64,000 bases of DNA from DATFNI01 sp963712305 (GCA_963712305.1 CAVQHI010000001.1:2294001-2358000), one strand, 5' to 3'. Shown: positions 25,126 to 34,622, numbered from the stretch's first letter. The notes: a model not told the origin generated them from the letters alone. Program-made: numbers and translations.

Positions 25126-26979
25126 ATGTTTAATTTTAAACGCCTTACCGATAAGAATCGCATCCTCACTGACGTTGTCTCAGAAAGCCGGGTTGTAGTT
25201 TTTCGTGCTCATTATGTGGGAGGATGGCCTCTTACCTTCATTTCTGAAAATATTTCAGAGTACGGTCATAATGCATCCGTTTTAACGAAACGGCAGACAC
25301 AAATCAAAGATCTTATTCATTCTGACGACTGGGCTGAATTAAGCAAAAATCTGCCTGTTAAACCCAAGGAAACTTTTCACATATCATTAAACCTTCGGTT
25401 CTATGATACTACAGAAACATACCATACCGTATCCGCAGATTTACAACTGATAAACAAACCAAATGATGTCGGATTTTACATCCAGGGTACGTTTCAAAAG
25501 AATACTTCTGAAAAGGTCATTCCGCTGCTTACGGCACTAAAATTCGGGCAACTGGCACAACTAATCGATATGCTTCCCATTCCTGCACTTGTGGTACAGG
25601 GACACGATTTTCACTCAAATACAATGATTGAAGATCTGACCGGATATCGATCTGACGAGGTATTTACTGTACACAACTGGTTCTATCTGCTATTTCCGGG
25701 CGAAGGGCAGGATATGGAAGAGCAGTACTTTAAGAATCGGAGCAGGGGATTTCCAGACAGCGATACGGTCCAAATTACCCGTAAGGACGGCGAGACAAGA
25801 TGGGTGGCCATTTCCATTCATAAGATCGAGAAGATGGAGCTCTGGTTTTTTCATGATGTCACAGATTTACGGCTCGCAAACAACGCACTAAAGCGGCAGC
25901 AGGAGCTTTTCCACCAGGTAATTGATGCTCTTCCGGTGATGGTATTAATGTACGACAACCAGGAAAAGTTTAATTTCTACAACAAAACGCTCGAAAAAAA
26001 TACAGGCTACAACCAAGAGGACATTAAGGCTCCTGACTTTTTCAGCAAACTCTATCCCAGTCAATCCTATCGGCAAGAGATCAGAAATCATATGCACTCC
26101 AAGTCTCCGGACTGGCGGGAAGTTGAGATAACTACTAAAGATGGTTCGATTCTAAAAAGCAGCTGGACCAATCTCGTGTTTGATGAAGAAACAAGAATTG
26201 GGATTGGCCTCGATATTACACTTGTTAATCAACTTCAAGATACACTAAAGACAGCCCAGAACCAGTTTCGCATTGTCGCCAACCAGTTGGAAGATATCGT
26301 GTTTATCCTGGATAAGAATAAGCGCTATGCAGGAGTTTATGGAACATGGATGGCACGCACCGGTTTGAAAGAAAAGGATTTCATTGGTAAATCTGCTATT
26401 GATTTCTTTGGAGAAACGGGCAAAAGGATTCATGACATACATCATGAGCGAGCACTGCACGGGATTCCTTCCTCGTACGAATTCATGATGGAGTTAAAAG
26501 GAGAAAAGATGTGGATACGGTCGACCGTGTCCCCTTTTCGGGATCAAAATGGTGCGATTATTGGGGCAATTGGGGTAGGACATGATATCACAGAACTAAA
26601 GAAGACAGACGAACAACTGGCAATACATCAACAGGGACTTGAGGCGAGTGTAATTGCTATCATGATTGTTGATGATAATGGAATGATAAAGTGGACAAAC
26701 CAAGCTGCTTCGCATTTAACCGGTTATCCAATGTCTGACATCCTGGGAAACTCAATCAGTATGTTTAAATCGAAAGAACAGGATGAAAGTGCCTATAAAA
26801 CTCTATGGGAAACGGTTAAGGCTGGGAAAATATGGACCGGAGAATTGATCAACAGGAAAAAAGACGGAACTACATATGTAGAGAGGCAGACCATCACACC
26901 ATTTACAGGGCTGGATGGGAAACTGTTTTATATATGTGTAAAAGTTGATGTAACTGATCATGCTTATATAAAGAAGTGA
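25126..26979 (+). CDS. Five-PAS-domain protein without kinase domain
   Basis: A 617-residue soluble protein made only of PAS-like domains, at about 10-125, 140-255, 258-375, 375-490 and 495-613. The order and wording follow the upstream kinase ('FISENISEYGH', 'HHERALHGIPSSYEF', 'GELINRKKDGTTYVE'), with one extra PAS inserted near 140-255. It ends at TGA soon after the last PAS ('KVDVTDHAYIKK'), exactly where the paralogue continues into HisKA_2. No HisKA or HATPase code follows in any frame before the next gene at 27107. It may form mixed complexes with the neighbouring kinases as a sensor adaptor, or be a truncated copy. An AAGG box precedes the ATG. Confidence 0.88.
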   Translation: MFNFKRLTDKNRILTDVVSESRVVVFRAHYVGGWPLTFISENISEYGHNASVLTKRQTQIKDLIHSDDWAELSKNLPVKPKETFHISLNLRFYDTTETYHTVSADLQLINKPNDVGFYIQGTFQKNTSEKVIPLLTALKFGQLAQLIDMLPIPALVVQGHDFHSNTMIEDLTGYRSDEVFTVHNWFYLLFPGEGQDMEEQYFKNRSRGFPDSDTVQITRKDGETRWVAISIHKIEKMELWFFHDVTDLRLANNALKRQQELFHQVIDALPVMVLMYDNQEKFNFYNKTLEKNTGYNQEDIKAPDFFSKLYPSQSYRQEIRNHMHSKSPDWREVEITTKDGSILKSSWTNLVFDEETRIGIGLDITLVNQLQDTLKTAQNQFRIVANQLEDIVFILDKNKRYAGVYGTWMARTGLKEKDFIGKSAIDFFGETGKRIHDIHHERALHGIPSSYEFMMELKGEKMWIRSTVSPFRDQNGAIIGAIGVGHDITELKKTDEQLAIHQQGLEASVIAIMIVDDNGMIKWTNQAASHLTGYPMSDILGNSISMFKSKEQDESAYKTLWETVKAGKIWTGELINRKKDGTTYVERQTITPFTGLDGKLFYICVKVDVTDHAYIKK

Positions 26980-27106
26980 ATACAGAGGGTAATATTGTTA
27001 TATGCACCCTATATCATTAATGGAAATTTTTTTAAAAAGATGTTGGAATCGATAGGAAACGCTAATTCTCCCTATCTCGTCTTTTCTACAGAAATCGAGT
27101 TATCGT

Positions 27107-29053
27107 ATGAGAGAATATGATCAACAAACGGGTCAGCTCAACATGTCGCTGATCAACGCCCTGTCAGCCCATATCGCTGTTATTGATAACAATGGCATCA
27201 TTATTGCAACTAATCGTGCATGGGACAGGTTCGCCCGCAATATCGGGATCGATAGCTACCATGCGTATGGCGTTGGTTTTAACTATTTTGATATCTGCCT
27301 GAATGCCATTAAACATGGAGACGATTACGCGTTAAAGGCATTGATTGGACTGAAAGACGTATTACGGGGAAGGCGGGAAGAATTCAACCTGGAATACCCG
27401 TGTCATTCAACTGAAGAGCAACGCTGGTTTCGCATGCGCGCCACGCGGCTTGAAGCTCCAGACAAAGGATTGATCATAGCGCATGAAAACATATCTGCAC
27501 AGCGCCTTGCCGAATACAAGCTCCGGGAAAGTGAGGAAAAATACCGTCTTCAGTTTGAAAACAGCATGGAGTGCATCGTCATTGCAAAGCCCGACGGAGA
27601 AATTTTGGATGCCAATCCGATGGCACTGCAGACGCTCGGATATTCACTGGAAGAATTGCAGTCGATAGGACGCGACGGCCTGATTGATCCTGATGACGAA
27701 CGAATACACGAAGCTCTGAAAGAGCGTGAAGAAAATGGCTATTTCAGGGGGGAACTTAATTATCAACGGCCGGATGGCACTACGCTATCGGTATCACTCA
27801 GTTCAAAAATATATCACAGCTCATCGGGCGAAGAACGTACCATATTGATATTTCACGACATTTCGGAGCGAAAACACATCGAGAAAAAGCTATCTCATGA
27901 ACAATCGTTGTCCAAAGCAATTTTGGAAAATTTGCCTGGAACATTTTGTATGATTGACGAAAATGGCTATGCCGTTCAATGGAACAAAAACCTGGAAAAT
28001 GTACTGGGTTACTGTTCGCATGAAATCAGCAGCCTGCATACCAAAAATTTAGTCCGTGAAAAAGACCATGATGCCCTCGCCCTTGCTTTGGAGGAAGTAT
28101 TCCGGAATGGAGAGAGCATGGCCGAATTGGATCTGTTAACGAAAGACGGCAGAACTATTCCCTTCTCGTTTGTGGGTGCCAGATTTATGGTTGATGAACG
28201 CCAATATCTCATTGCTCTCGGATTTAGTCTGGAAGAACAGGCTGCCATGGAAAGCGAGCTAAACATGAACCGGGCGCTTTTTATGCAACTTTTTGATAAT
28301 TCTCCTAACGGCATCGCTCTCATTTCAGAATCACTTGAGATTCAGATGATCAATAAGGGATTTACCGATCTCTTTGAATATTCAGAAACGGAAGCCCTGG
28401 AAAAAGATCTGGTAGATTTGATTGTACCCGAAGAGCTTCAGGATAACGTTCGTCAAAATGCCATACACGCTTTTATTGATAAGAGCTATTATGTCGAAAC
28501 GGAACGTGTTTCAAAATCGGGCGATCAGATACCGGTCATGGTAATCGGTATTCCGATTGTGAGTGAGAGTAATGAAAGGGCTGCTTTCATTGTGTTCGTT
28601 GATATCTCAGAACGAAAACAACTTGAAGAAGCTCGTAAAACACTGCTTGAAAAAGAACGGGCGGCCCGTATCCAGGCAGAGTCAGGTCTGAGCAACCTGG
28701 AAAACATCTTCCGGAATGCACCTGTTGCTTCATGCATGCTCGAAGGGCCTCAGTTTATTCTTGCTTACGCAAATGAGGCCTTTAAATCTCTTTTTGATAG
28801 GGAGCTCATACTGGATGCCCCCATTATTGAATCTTTGCCCGGCATAAAAGATCAGGGGTTCTATGCCCCTCTCGAACAAGTTACGGCAACCGGAGAACCC
28901 TACTTCGCCCGGGAACAAAAAGCCATTCTAAACACAGGAAAAGATTATCAGTCAGAACTTTATCTGACAATTGTCTTTCGGCCTTTCAGAAACAAAACTG
29001 GTCAGATAAATCGATTCTCGTGCAGGCAATGGATGTTACCGAACAGGTGTTGA
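27107..29053 (+). CDS. Multi-PAS sensor part of a frameshifted histidine kinase
   Basis: A 648-residue frame with five PAS-like domains at about 12-135 ('LINALSAHIAVIDNNG'), 140-262, 265-375, 380-505 and 525-640. The last PAS runs normally to 'FRPFRNKTGQIN' and then loses family sequence ('RFSCRQWMLPNRC', stop). In the next frame 'VQAMDVTEQVLNRQAIQ' continues the PAS end and leads into the HisKA_2 domain at 29020-29718. One missing base near 29017-29020 restores a single protein of about 860 residues. So this is either the upstream part of a broken gene or a split that is still translated by frameshifting or reinitiation. Confidence 0.85.
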   Translation: MREYDQQTGQLNMSLINALSAHIAVIDNNGIIIATNRAWDRFARNIGIDSYHAYGVGFNYFDICLNAIKHGDDYALKALIGLKDVLRGRREEFNLEYPCHSTEEQRWFRMRATRLEAPDKGLIIAHENISAQRLAEYKLRESEEKYRLQFENSMECIVIAKPDGEILDANPMALQTLGYSLEELQSIGRDGLIDPDDERIHEALKEREENGYFRGELNYQRPDGTTLSVSLSSKIYHSSSGEERTILIFHDISERKHIEKKLSHEQSLSKAILENLPGTFCMIDENGYAVQWNKNLENVLGYCSHEISSLHTKNLVREKDHDALALALEEVFRNGESMAELDLLTKDGRTIPFSFVGARFMVDERQYLIALGFSLEEQAAMESELNMNRALFMQLFDNSPNGIALISESLEIQMINKGFTDLFEYSETEALEKDLVDLIVPEELQDNVRQNAIHAFIDKSYYVETERVSKSGDQIPVMVIGIPIVSESNERAAFIVFVDISERKQLEEARKTLLEKERAARIQAESGLSNLENIFRNAPVASCMLEGPQFILAYANEAFKSLFDRELILDAPIIESLPGIKDQGFYAPLEQVTATGEPYFAREQKAILNTGKDYQSELYLTIVFRPFRNKTGQINRFSCRQWMLPNRC

Positions 29054-29718
29054 ACAGACAGGCCATCCAGGTAACACTAAAACAGAAAGAAATCCTGCTG
29101 CAAGAAGTCCATCACCGGGTAAAAAACAATTTAGCGCTTATAACCAGTCTGCTTGATTTGCAGGTTTGCGACACCGAAGAAATTATGGTATCGAGTCAAC
29201 TGAAGCAGACGCAAATGCGGATTCATTCGATTGCCCGTATCCATGAATTGCTATATCGACATGATAATCTGGTTCATATCCCATTCCATGAGTATCTGCA
29301 AAGCCTGATTTCAAGGGTTGCAGACTCATTCCCCGGGAAGAAATCACTGATACACATCAAATCGGCTATAAACCGCATAGAGATGAATGTAAACCAGGCA
29401 ATACCATGCGGTCTTCTGGTAAACGAAATTATGAATCATCTCTATAAATACGCCATGATCAGACAAAAGCACGGTGACCTCACCGTAAACATCCGGGAAA
29501 GTGGCGAGACGATTCAAATGCACTTTATGCTTGACGGGTTGTTTCTGACTAAAGAGATGCATATGACTGAAGATCAGTCTCTGGGCATGAGTATCATACG
29601 AACGCTCGTCGCTCAATTAGATGCCAAAATCCGGATTCATAATAAGCCAAGATTTGAGCTGTTCCTATCATTTGCAAAAAGTGATGACCGCGGTTCAGCC
29701 AACTGTTTGCTGAACTAA
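29020..29718 (+). CDS. HisKA_2 phospho-acceptor domain with degenerate ATPase (rest of frameshifted kinase)
   Basis: A 232-residue frame overlapping the end of the PAS part by 34 bases; the first codon is GTG, with ATG at 29029. The dimerisation/phospho-acceptor region is intact: 'LLQEVHHRVKNNLALITSLL' with H32. The ATPase region is not: where the complete paralogue has 'NEMITNAFTHAF' this has 'NEIMNHLYKYAM', losing the second N, and where it has 'DNGVGI' this has 'LDGLFL', losing the G1 box. 'SLGMSIIRTLVAQL' keeps the G2-like part. So ATP binding is probably lost even if the frameshift is bypassed. It could still accept or pass phosphate, or compete with the intact kinase. Confidence 0.8.
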   Translation: MQAMDVTEQVLNRQAIQVTLKQKEILLQEVHHRVKNNLALITSLLDLQVCDTEEIMVSSQLKQTQMRIHSIARIHELLYRHDNLVHIPFHEYLQSLISRVADSFPGKKSLIHIKSAINRIEMNVNQAIPCGLLVNEIMNHLYKYAMIRQKHGDLTVNIRESGETIQMHFMLDGLFLTKEMHMTEDQSLGMSIIRTLVAQLDAKIRIHNKPRFELFLSFAKSDDRGSANCLLN

Positions 29719-29810
29719 TAATAAAACCAGAGAAAAATCAGTAGCAACTGTAAAACATTCACTTGAAATCATTACAGCCAAAATCTAACACCTTACAAAA
29801 GGAGTCCATT

Positions 29811-30575
29811 ATGAATGACTCACTACAAAAACTCGTACTTGCCTACTATGAATATCCAACCACCGAACTTCGACACGCCATTATCACTAAGGCAATTCCA
29901 CTCGTTCGAAGCATCGTTGGAAAGATAAATCGCCCTAACACACCACTTTCACAATATGAAGACCTTGTTAGTGCAGGTATTCTCGGCCTGCTTCAGGCAC
30001 TGGACTCCTACGATCCAACCCAAAATGTTCAGTTGCACACTTTTGCTTATTACAGGATTCGGGGCAATGTGATCGACTATCTGCGAAAAATCGATAAAAT
30101 GCCTCGTGTCCATCGCAGCATGTATGGCAAAGCCCAGGAAGCATCAACACGATTAATGCAAATACTGGGACGAGAACCCGAAGATGAGGAGATTGCTGAT
30201 GAATTAAATATAAGTATTAAAGAATACAACGATCTCCTGGTTAACATCCAGCAACGGTCCGCCTTATCACTCTATGACTATCAGTATGCCGATTCCGACC
30301 TTTACCATCTTTCTGACTATCTCGAGGACAAGAATATTATGAGCCCGAGCCATGATGTTGAAAAGCAGTCGTGTTACAGTCATCTGGCCGATGAAATAAA
30401 GAAACTAAAAGAGAGAGACCAGATAATCCTGGCGATGTACTACTATGAAGAGATGACCCTGAATGAGATCGCCCAGGTTTTTGGGCTGACCGAAGCCCGC
30501 ATTTCTCAGATCATTGGCAAATTGCTGCTTCAACTGCGCGTGGTTTTGCAAAGAGAAGACGCATTAAGGGACTGA
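29811..30575 (+). CDS. FliA/WhiG-like RNA polymerase sigma factor
   Basis: A 254-residue alternative sigma factor with regions 2, 3 and 4. Region 2: 'YEDLVSAGILGLLQALDSYD' and 'FAYYRIRGNVIDYLRKIDKM'; region 3: 'LMQILGREPEDEEIADEL'; region 4: 'RDQIILAMYYYEEMTLNEIA' and 'QVFGLTEARISQIIGKLLLQ'. This is the sigma-28/WhiG or SigB-like group 3 layout. No flagellar gene lies in the window, so a general-stress or developmental role is more likely than motility. I start at ATG 29811 because a strong AAAAGGAG lies 7 bases upstream; the frame reaches a TTG at 29763. It follows the degenerate kinase by 92 bp and may share its control. Confidence 0.92.
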   Translation: MNDSLQKLVLAYYEYPTTELRHAIITKAIPLVRSIVGKINRPNTPLSQYEDLVSAGILGLLQALDSYDPTQNVQLHTFAYYRIRGNVIDYLRKIDKMPRVHRSMYGKAQEASTRLMQILGREPEDEEIADELNISIKEYNDLLVNIQQRSALSLYDYQYADSDLYHLSDYLEDKNIMSPSHDVEKQSCYSHLADEIKKLKERDQIILAMYYYEEMTLNEIAQVFGLTEARISQIIGKLLLQLRVVLQREDALRD

Positions 30576-30764
30576 GATACCTATGTTAAAGTAACCACAA
30601 GATGTTATTCTGAATTTTCCGATTTAAGAATCTCGCCAGTAATAATTCTATACCTTACAACTTTTTGACAGAATCGTTACAAAGATGCACGAGATTCTTT
30701 GCTCAGAGCACTGGTACAGAAATATGACCAGAAATGACGAAGCTCAAAAAAAATTCAAACTATC

Positions 30765-31244
30765 TCAGACCTTGAATTGCGCATTCTTTAATGTGCGCTG
30801 CAGCTCCCGTTTGGCGTCTTTCTTTGCAATATCGTGGCGTTTGTCGTATTGCTTCTTGCCATGAGCCAGGCCAATCAGGATCTTCGCGAATCCTCTCTTG
30901 AAATAAATTTTCAGCGGTACGATGGTATATCCCTTCTGTTTGACATACTTATCGATTTTAGCAATCTCGCTTTTGTTAAGCAGTAGTTTGCGCACCCGGC
31001 GGGTGTCATGGTTGAAATACGATCCATGCTCATATTCTTTGATGTAGAGGTCTTTTAGAAACAACTCGCCACCCTGCATATAGGCGAAAGAATCCGTAAA
31101 ACTGGCATTTCCCTCGCGAAGGGATTTTACTTCAGTTCCCTGTAGAACAATTCCGGCCTCGATGGTATCGTCGATAATGAAATCGTGACGTGCCTTACGG
31201 TTGTTTAGCTCGGGTGTCGTTTTTTGTGAATTATTGTCGCTCAT
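30765..31244 (-). CDS. smpB: SsrA-binding protein SmpB
   Basis: A 159-residue protein that binds tmRNA and delivers it to stalled ribosomes in trans-translation. Family blocks are 'ARHDFIIDDTIEAGIVLQGT', 'EVKSLREGNASFTDSFA', 'LKIYFKRGFAKILIGLAHGK' and the C-terminal 'KQYDKRHDIAKKDAKRELQR'. Length is normal. I start at ATG 31244 with an AGGG box, rather than the GTG at 31259. It is the last gene of a compact operon with arcA, an M50 protease and a lipoprotein. The ssrA gene is not in this window. Confidence 0.95.
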   Translation of the reverse strand: MSDNNSQKTTPELNNRKARHDFIIDDTIEAGIVLQGTEVKSLREGNASFTDSFAYMQGGELFLKDLYIKEYEHGSYFNHDTRRVRKLLLNKSEIAKIDKYVKQKGYTIVPLKIYFKRGFAKILIGLAHGKKQYDKRHDIAKKDAKRELQRTLKNAQFKV

Positions 31245-31274
31245 GGTAGAAACCCTCACGTTCTTCAGCGTTCT

Positions 31275-31793
31275 TTATTGCAGAAAACCCAGCTTTTTGA
31301 GTTCCGGAACAACTTCCTGAGGTACCGATTTATTCGGCATCGTCTTGTAAACATCGATAATCTGGTTGATCTGACGCGTTGCCTCCTGGTTGTTGGGATC
31401 CAGCTCCAGCACATGGATAAAATCCTTCAAAGCAACCGTTACCGCAAGCCGCATCTTCGCTGTAGCCGTATATGGACCATAATACATATTCCAGATTCCA
31501 TGTTTCAGGTACAATTGGACTAGTTCCTGCTTTGACTTAGGATCATTTTGTTTTTCAAGTGCAGGAACTACTTCATCAAAAAGTGCAGGATTAAAGTCAT
31601 TTGATGTATCCTGATCTGTATTATCAGAATTAAGCAGGTAATTGACTTTCTCCTGCATACTGGCGGATTCCAGTTTTACAGGTATCGTCATTTGTACACC
31701 TTCTTTTTGTGGTGAAGTTTTTGTCGTTTTTTTACTACATGCGATCATGCTCAGTCCGATACACAGACCGGCAATAAGACCTTTTAAGGACAT
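31275..31793 (-). CDS. Hypothetical lipoprotein
   Basis: A 172-residue protein with a lipoprotein signal peptide ending in LSMIAC19, then a Ser/Thr/Lys linker. The mature part is helical, with a TPR-like phrase 'FIHVLELDPNNQEATRQINQ' near the C-terminus. No family name is known to me. It lies 10 bp after the M50 protease and 30 bp before smpB, so it is part of that operon. A link with the membrane protease is possible but not shown. Confidence 0.8.
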   Translation of the reverse strand: MSLKGLIAGLCIGLSMIACSKKTTKTSPQKEGVQMTIPVKLESASMQEKVNYLLNSDNTDQDTSNDFNPALFDEVVPALEKQNDPKSKQELVQLYLKHGIWNMYYGPYTATAKMRLAVTVALKDFIHVLELDPNNQEATRQINQIIDVYKTMPNKSVPQEVVPELKKLGFLQ

Positions 31794-31803
31794 AGAAAAC
31801 CTG

Positions 31804-32991
31804 TTATGGATTTATAAGATAAATGGGATTTGGGCTGATACAGAGTATAAAGATAAGCATACTCAACCAACCAAGCACGAGCCTGGTTCTATCCAATTTC
31901 TGCTCGTTCATTACGGGTGGATGATCGAGTTTCACCAAAAACGCCAAAAAGAGAGTCCACACAAGCCAGGTCGCATTTCCCTGAACATTATTGGCACCGG
32001 CAATAAAATAAATATACACGGCTGTACTGATTAAAGAACCCGCCCACACGGGTGCCATCCAGGTCTGTTCGCCATCGTATGCTTTTCTAAGCAGAAGATA
32101 CAGCCCAGCAGCCCAAATCAACCAACCGATCGTTCCGTAACCCTGGTCCCAAGACACAAATTGATTGGATAGCATCGGAACAAGGCCAATGCCGCATAGC
32201 ACTGTCAAAAATGCAAAGAAGCTTCGTGCCACAACTCTGTGATTGCGACTGCCAATCAGCGCGTATAAAATGTGGCCGCCATCAAGCTGTCCAATTGGCA
32301 TCAGGTTAAGAGCTGTGAAAAACAAACCGAGCCAGCCGGCGAACATTAACGGATAGTGATACATTTCCCACATCGGGGGGACATTATGAAAGAACATCCG
32401 AAGGAAATCGAAAAGCAGCGTATTGCCCAGCATAAGTATCGCTCCGTCCTTTTCCGGAAGCGGGTGCACGGGAAACCGGTGAAACTGAATGATGAACTCT
32501 TTCAGGTTTTCATGACCTGGAAGGCTCATAATTAAATGTGTTCCGGGAGATGTAGCCATCCCGATGATCAGCAATGCCAAAGAAACGACAAAGCCAGCCA
32601 GCGGGCCAGCAATACCAATATCGAACAGCTTCTTTGTTGCTTCAACCCGTTCTTTTATCCGGATAACGGCTCCCATTGTGCCAATCGGTGAGACGAGCGG
32701 AACTGGTATGAAATAGGGAAGTGTCGTTTTGACCCTGTGGATTGCCGCCGCTATATAATGTCCGAACTCATGCGTCCCGAGAAACAGAAGCAGCATGGAA
32801 GCAAACAAAAGTGAAGCCGGTATTGAAGCTGTGAAGCCTATGAAAAAGACCGTAAATGCAATTGAAATAAAAGTGATAACAAACAGACCGATGTGCTTGA
32901 CCAGTGTCCAGGCTGATAGTTCCAGCCGGTCAAACAGGTTTTGGCTCTCGCGTCTGTTCAGTATCTCAAATTGGCTGTTTATCTCTTCCAA
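31804..32991 (-). CDS. Site-2 protease family membrane metalloprotease (M50)
   Basis: A 395-residue membrane protein of the S2P/M50 family that cuts proteins within or near the membrane. The zinc site is H74-E75-F-G-H78 in a hydrophobic segment, and the third ligand block is 'NLMPIGQLDGGH' (D237 to H240). Several more hydrophobic helices follow. The large loop at about 150-215 replaces the PDZ domain of RseP, so this is the S2P-like group without PDZ. The frame has no ATG before the catalytic part; the best start is TTG 32991, with AAAGGA about 15 bases upstream overlapping the arcA stop. It follows arcA with a 10-bp gap. Confidence 0.9.
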   Translation of the reverse strand: MEEINSQFEILNRRESQNLFDRLELSAWTLVKHIGLFVITFISIAFTVFFIGFTASIPASLLFASMLLLFLGTHEFGHYIAAAIHRVKTTLPYFIPVPLVSPIGTMGAVIRIKERVEATKKLFDIGIAGPLAGFVVSLALLIIGMATSPGTHLIMSLPGHENLKEFIIQFHRFPVHPLPEKDGAILMLGNTLLFDFLRMFFHNVPPMWEMYHYPLMFAGWLGLFFTALNLMPIGQLDGGHILYALIGSRNHRVVARSFFAFLTVLCGIGLVPMLSNQFVSWDQGYGTIGWLIWAAGLYLLLRKAYDGEQTWMAPVWAGSLISTAVYIYFIAGANNVQGNATWLVWTLFLAFLVKLDHPPVMNEQKLDRTRLVLGWLSMLIFILCISPNPIYLINP

Positions 32992-33001
32992 AATATGTTT
33001 G

Positions 33002-34231
33002 TTAAATATCCTTTCGTGAAATAGGCATAGTCATACACCTGGCTCCGCCACGTCCACGACATAATTCATTTCCTGTAAATGTGATTGCTATGCGAGCATT
33101 GCCTGTTGTATCAGGCGGGTTATCCTGGTATTGCTCCACAAAATCAAATTGATTCATAATTGTATAACCATGCTCCTCTAACGCCGCAAAGGTCTCTGTA
33201 TTTCGTTCATAACCAACGATGATTCCTGGAGCTAGTGCAAAAACATTTGCACCATCCGTCCATTGCTCACGACTTTGTGTGATCGGGTTATCGCCACCGC
33301 ACTTGATGAAAGTGAATGGGTGCCCGGTTAGTTCCTCGAGCGCCAGTTTCAGTGATGGCATCGTGCGTGTGATAAATCCCTTATGATCTTTCGAGAGACA
33401 GACCACATTATCCTTCCGATCAGTTATGGCCGGGGGGAAAACAATACATTCGTTGGCGTTTGTAAATGTAAAGATCGTATCGAGGTGCATGGAGGACCGC
33501 TGCTTGGGGATATCCACGATCAGGATCTGCTCCACACCATAATCAAAGATGGCACGCGCCGCTTTCATAATGCCGCTGAATGATGACCGTTCACTCATGC
33601 CGATGATCACGATTTTTTTATTCACCACCAGAATATCTCCACCTTCAATGCTGTCATAGTGGGCCAACCGAAAGGAACGTCCATTGAATGATTTAAAGAG
33701 CGGATGATAATCCACCAGCATTTCCATCATCAACGACTCTCTGGCCCGTGCCCGGCGCGCAGCACGTGAAATGATGATACCATCGTTAATGACAGCAGCC
33801 AGGTCTCTTGTGAACAGAATATTCGGCGAGGGCAGAATGTTAAATCCCCGAAGAGAGCTGGTTTGTCCCAATAAAGCAAATTCCAGTAATTCTGTTGCCT
33901 CAAGACGCATAAGATCCGATTCAACTGCTTCCAGATTAAGCTCCGGCAGACGCGTAACGAGGTTGCTCACAAAAAAAGCACGAGCTTCTTCCTGGTTAAA
34001 ACAATCGGACAGCAGATCGGTTATTTCATGAATTTTTCCATCTCCCGGCATGATGGTTTTGAAAATCCTGAGCATATTTTCGTGCTCATGCTTGGCATCC
34101 GACTCATAAATGATGTCATCAAACAATAACTGGTCCTTAATTTCCGGACCAACGAGTGTCACTTCCTTACCGGGTGTATGTACAATCACACCGTTTAAAT
34201 GGCCAATTTCTGATGAAACGCGCAACTCCAT
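33002..34231 (-). CDS. arcA: Arginine deiminase
   Basis: A 409-residue guanidino-modifying enzyme that converts arginine to citrulline and ammonia. Motifs are complete: FTRD (140-143), EGGD (196-199), HLDTIF (249-254) and the nucleophile C399 in 'GRGGARCMTMPI'. The usual partners arcB (ornithine carbamoyltransferase), arcC (carbamate kinase) and arcD are not adjacent; instead the gene heads an operon with an M50 protease, a lipoprotein and smpB. That context is unlike the catabolic arc operon, and ammonia production for acid resistance, or another role, could be the reason. Confidence 0.92.
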   Translation of the reverse strand: MELRVSSEIGHLNGVIVHTPGKEVTLVGPEIKDQLLFDDIIYESDAKHEHENMLRIFKTIMPGDGKIHEITDLLSDCFNQEEARAFFVSNLVTRLPELNLEAVESDLMRLEATELLEFALLGQTSSLRGFNILPSPNILFTRDLAAVINDGIIISRAARRARARESLMMEMLVDYHPLFKSFNGRSFRLAHYDSIEGGDILVVNKKIVIIGMSERSSFSGIMKAARAIFDYGVEQILIVDIPKQRSSMHLDTIFTFTNANECIVFPPAITDRKDNVVCLSKDHKGFITRTMPSLKLALEELTGHPFTFIKCGGDNPITQSREQWTDGANVFALAPGIIVGYERNTETFAALEEHGYTIMNQFDFVEQYQDNPPDTTGNARIAITFTGNELCRGRGGARCMTMPISRKDI

Positions 34232-34622
34232 AGATACGCTTCCTCCTCACTATTTCAATAAATGCTGTTGGGATAATTGTCGACTAATATACAGGATCAA
34301 TGCTGTTTTTTATAAAAGAATGTTCTGCGGCGGACATTTCCAGCCGCAAAGAAACAGTGCCCTTAATCGCATAACGCTACGCAAACCTTTCACCTCGAAA
34401 ATTGTTTTCTATTCCGGAGCTTAAAGGCCGATATAATAAACAGGCTTCATACATGTTGATCTTAATGGCTATATTATGCCGATAAATACTGCAATACCAT
34501 TATTTCCAGTCAGGTTGGCATATAATCTCCTGAACAGCCGGTTGGACGATAAAGTAAAAGTAACTGTCTCTTATAAACAGACTGCTAATGGTAACCGAGA
34601 CAGAAGTAATCAAGATTTTTAG
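34232..34622. promoter_or_regulatory. Divergent spacer between arcA and SirB1-like gene
   Basis: 391 bp between two divergent starts, so it must hold both promoters. No palindrome, riboswitch or small gene was recognised. A long minus-strand frame at 34500-35102 is an antisense shadow of the SirB1-like gene. Confidence 0.4.

Noticed and set aside
31642..32034. 130-codon plus-strand frame
   Set aside because: Antisense to the lipoprotein and M50 genes; composition looks random.
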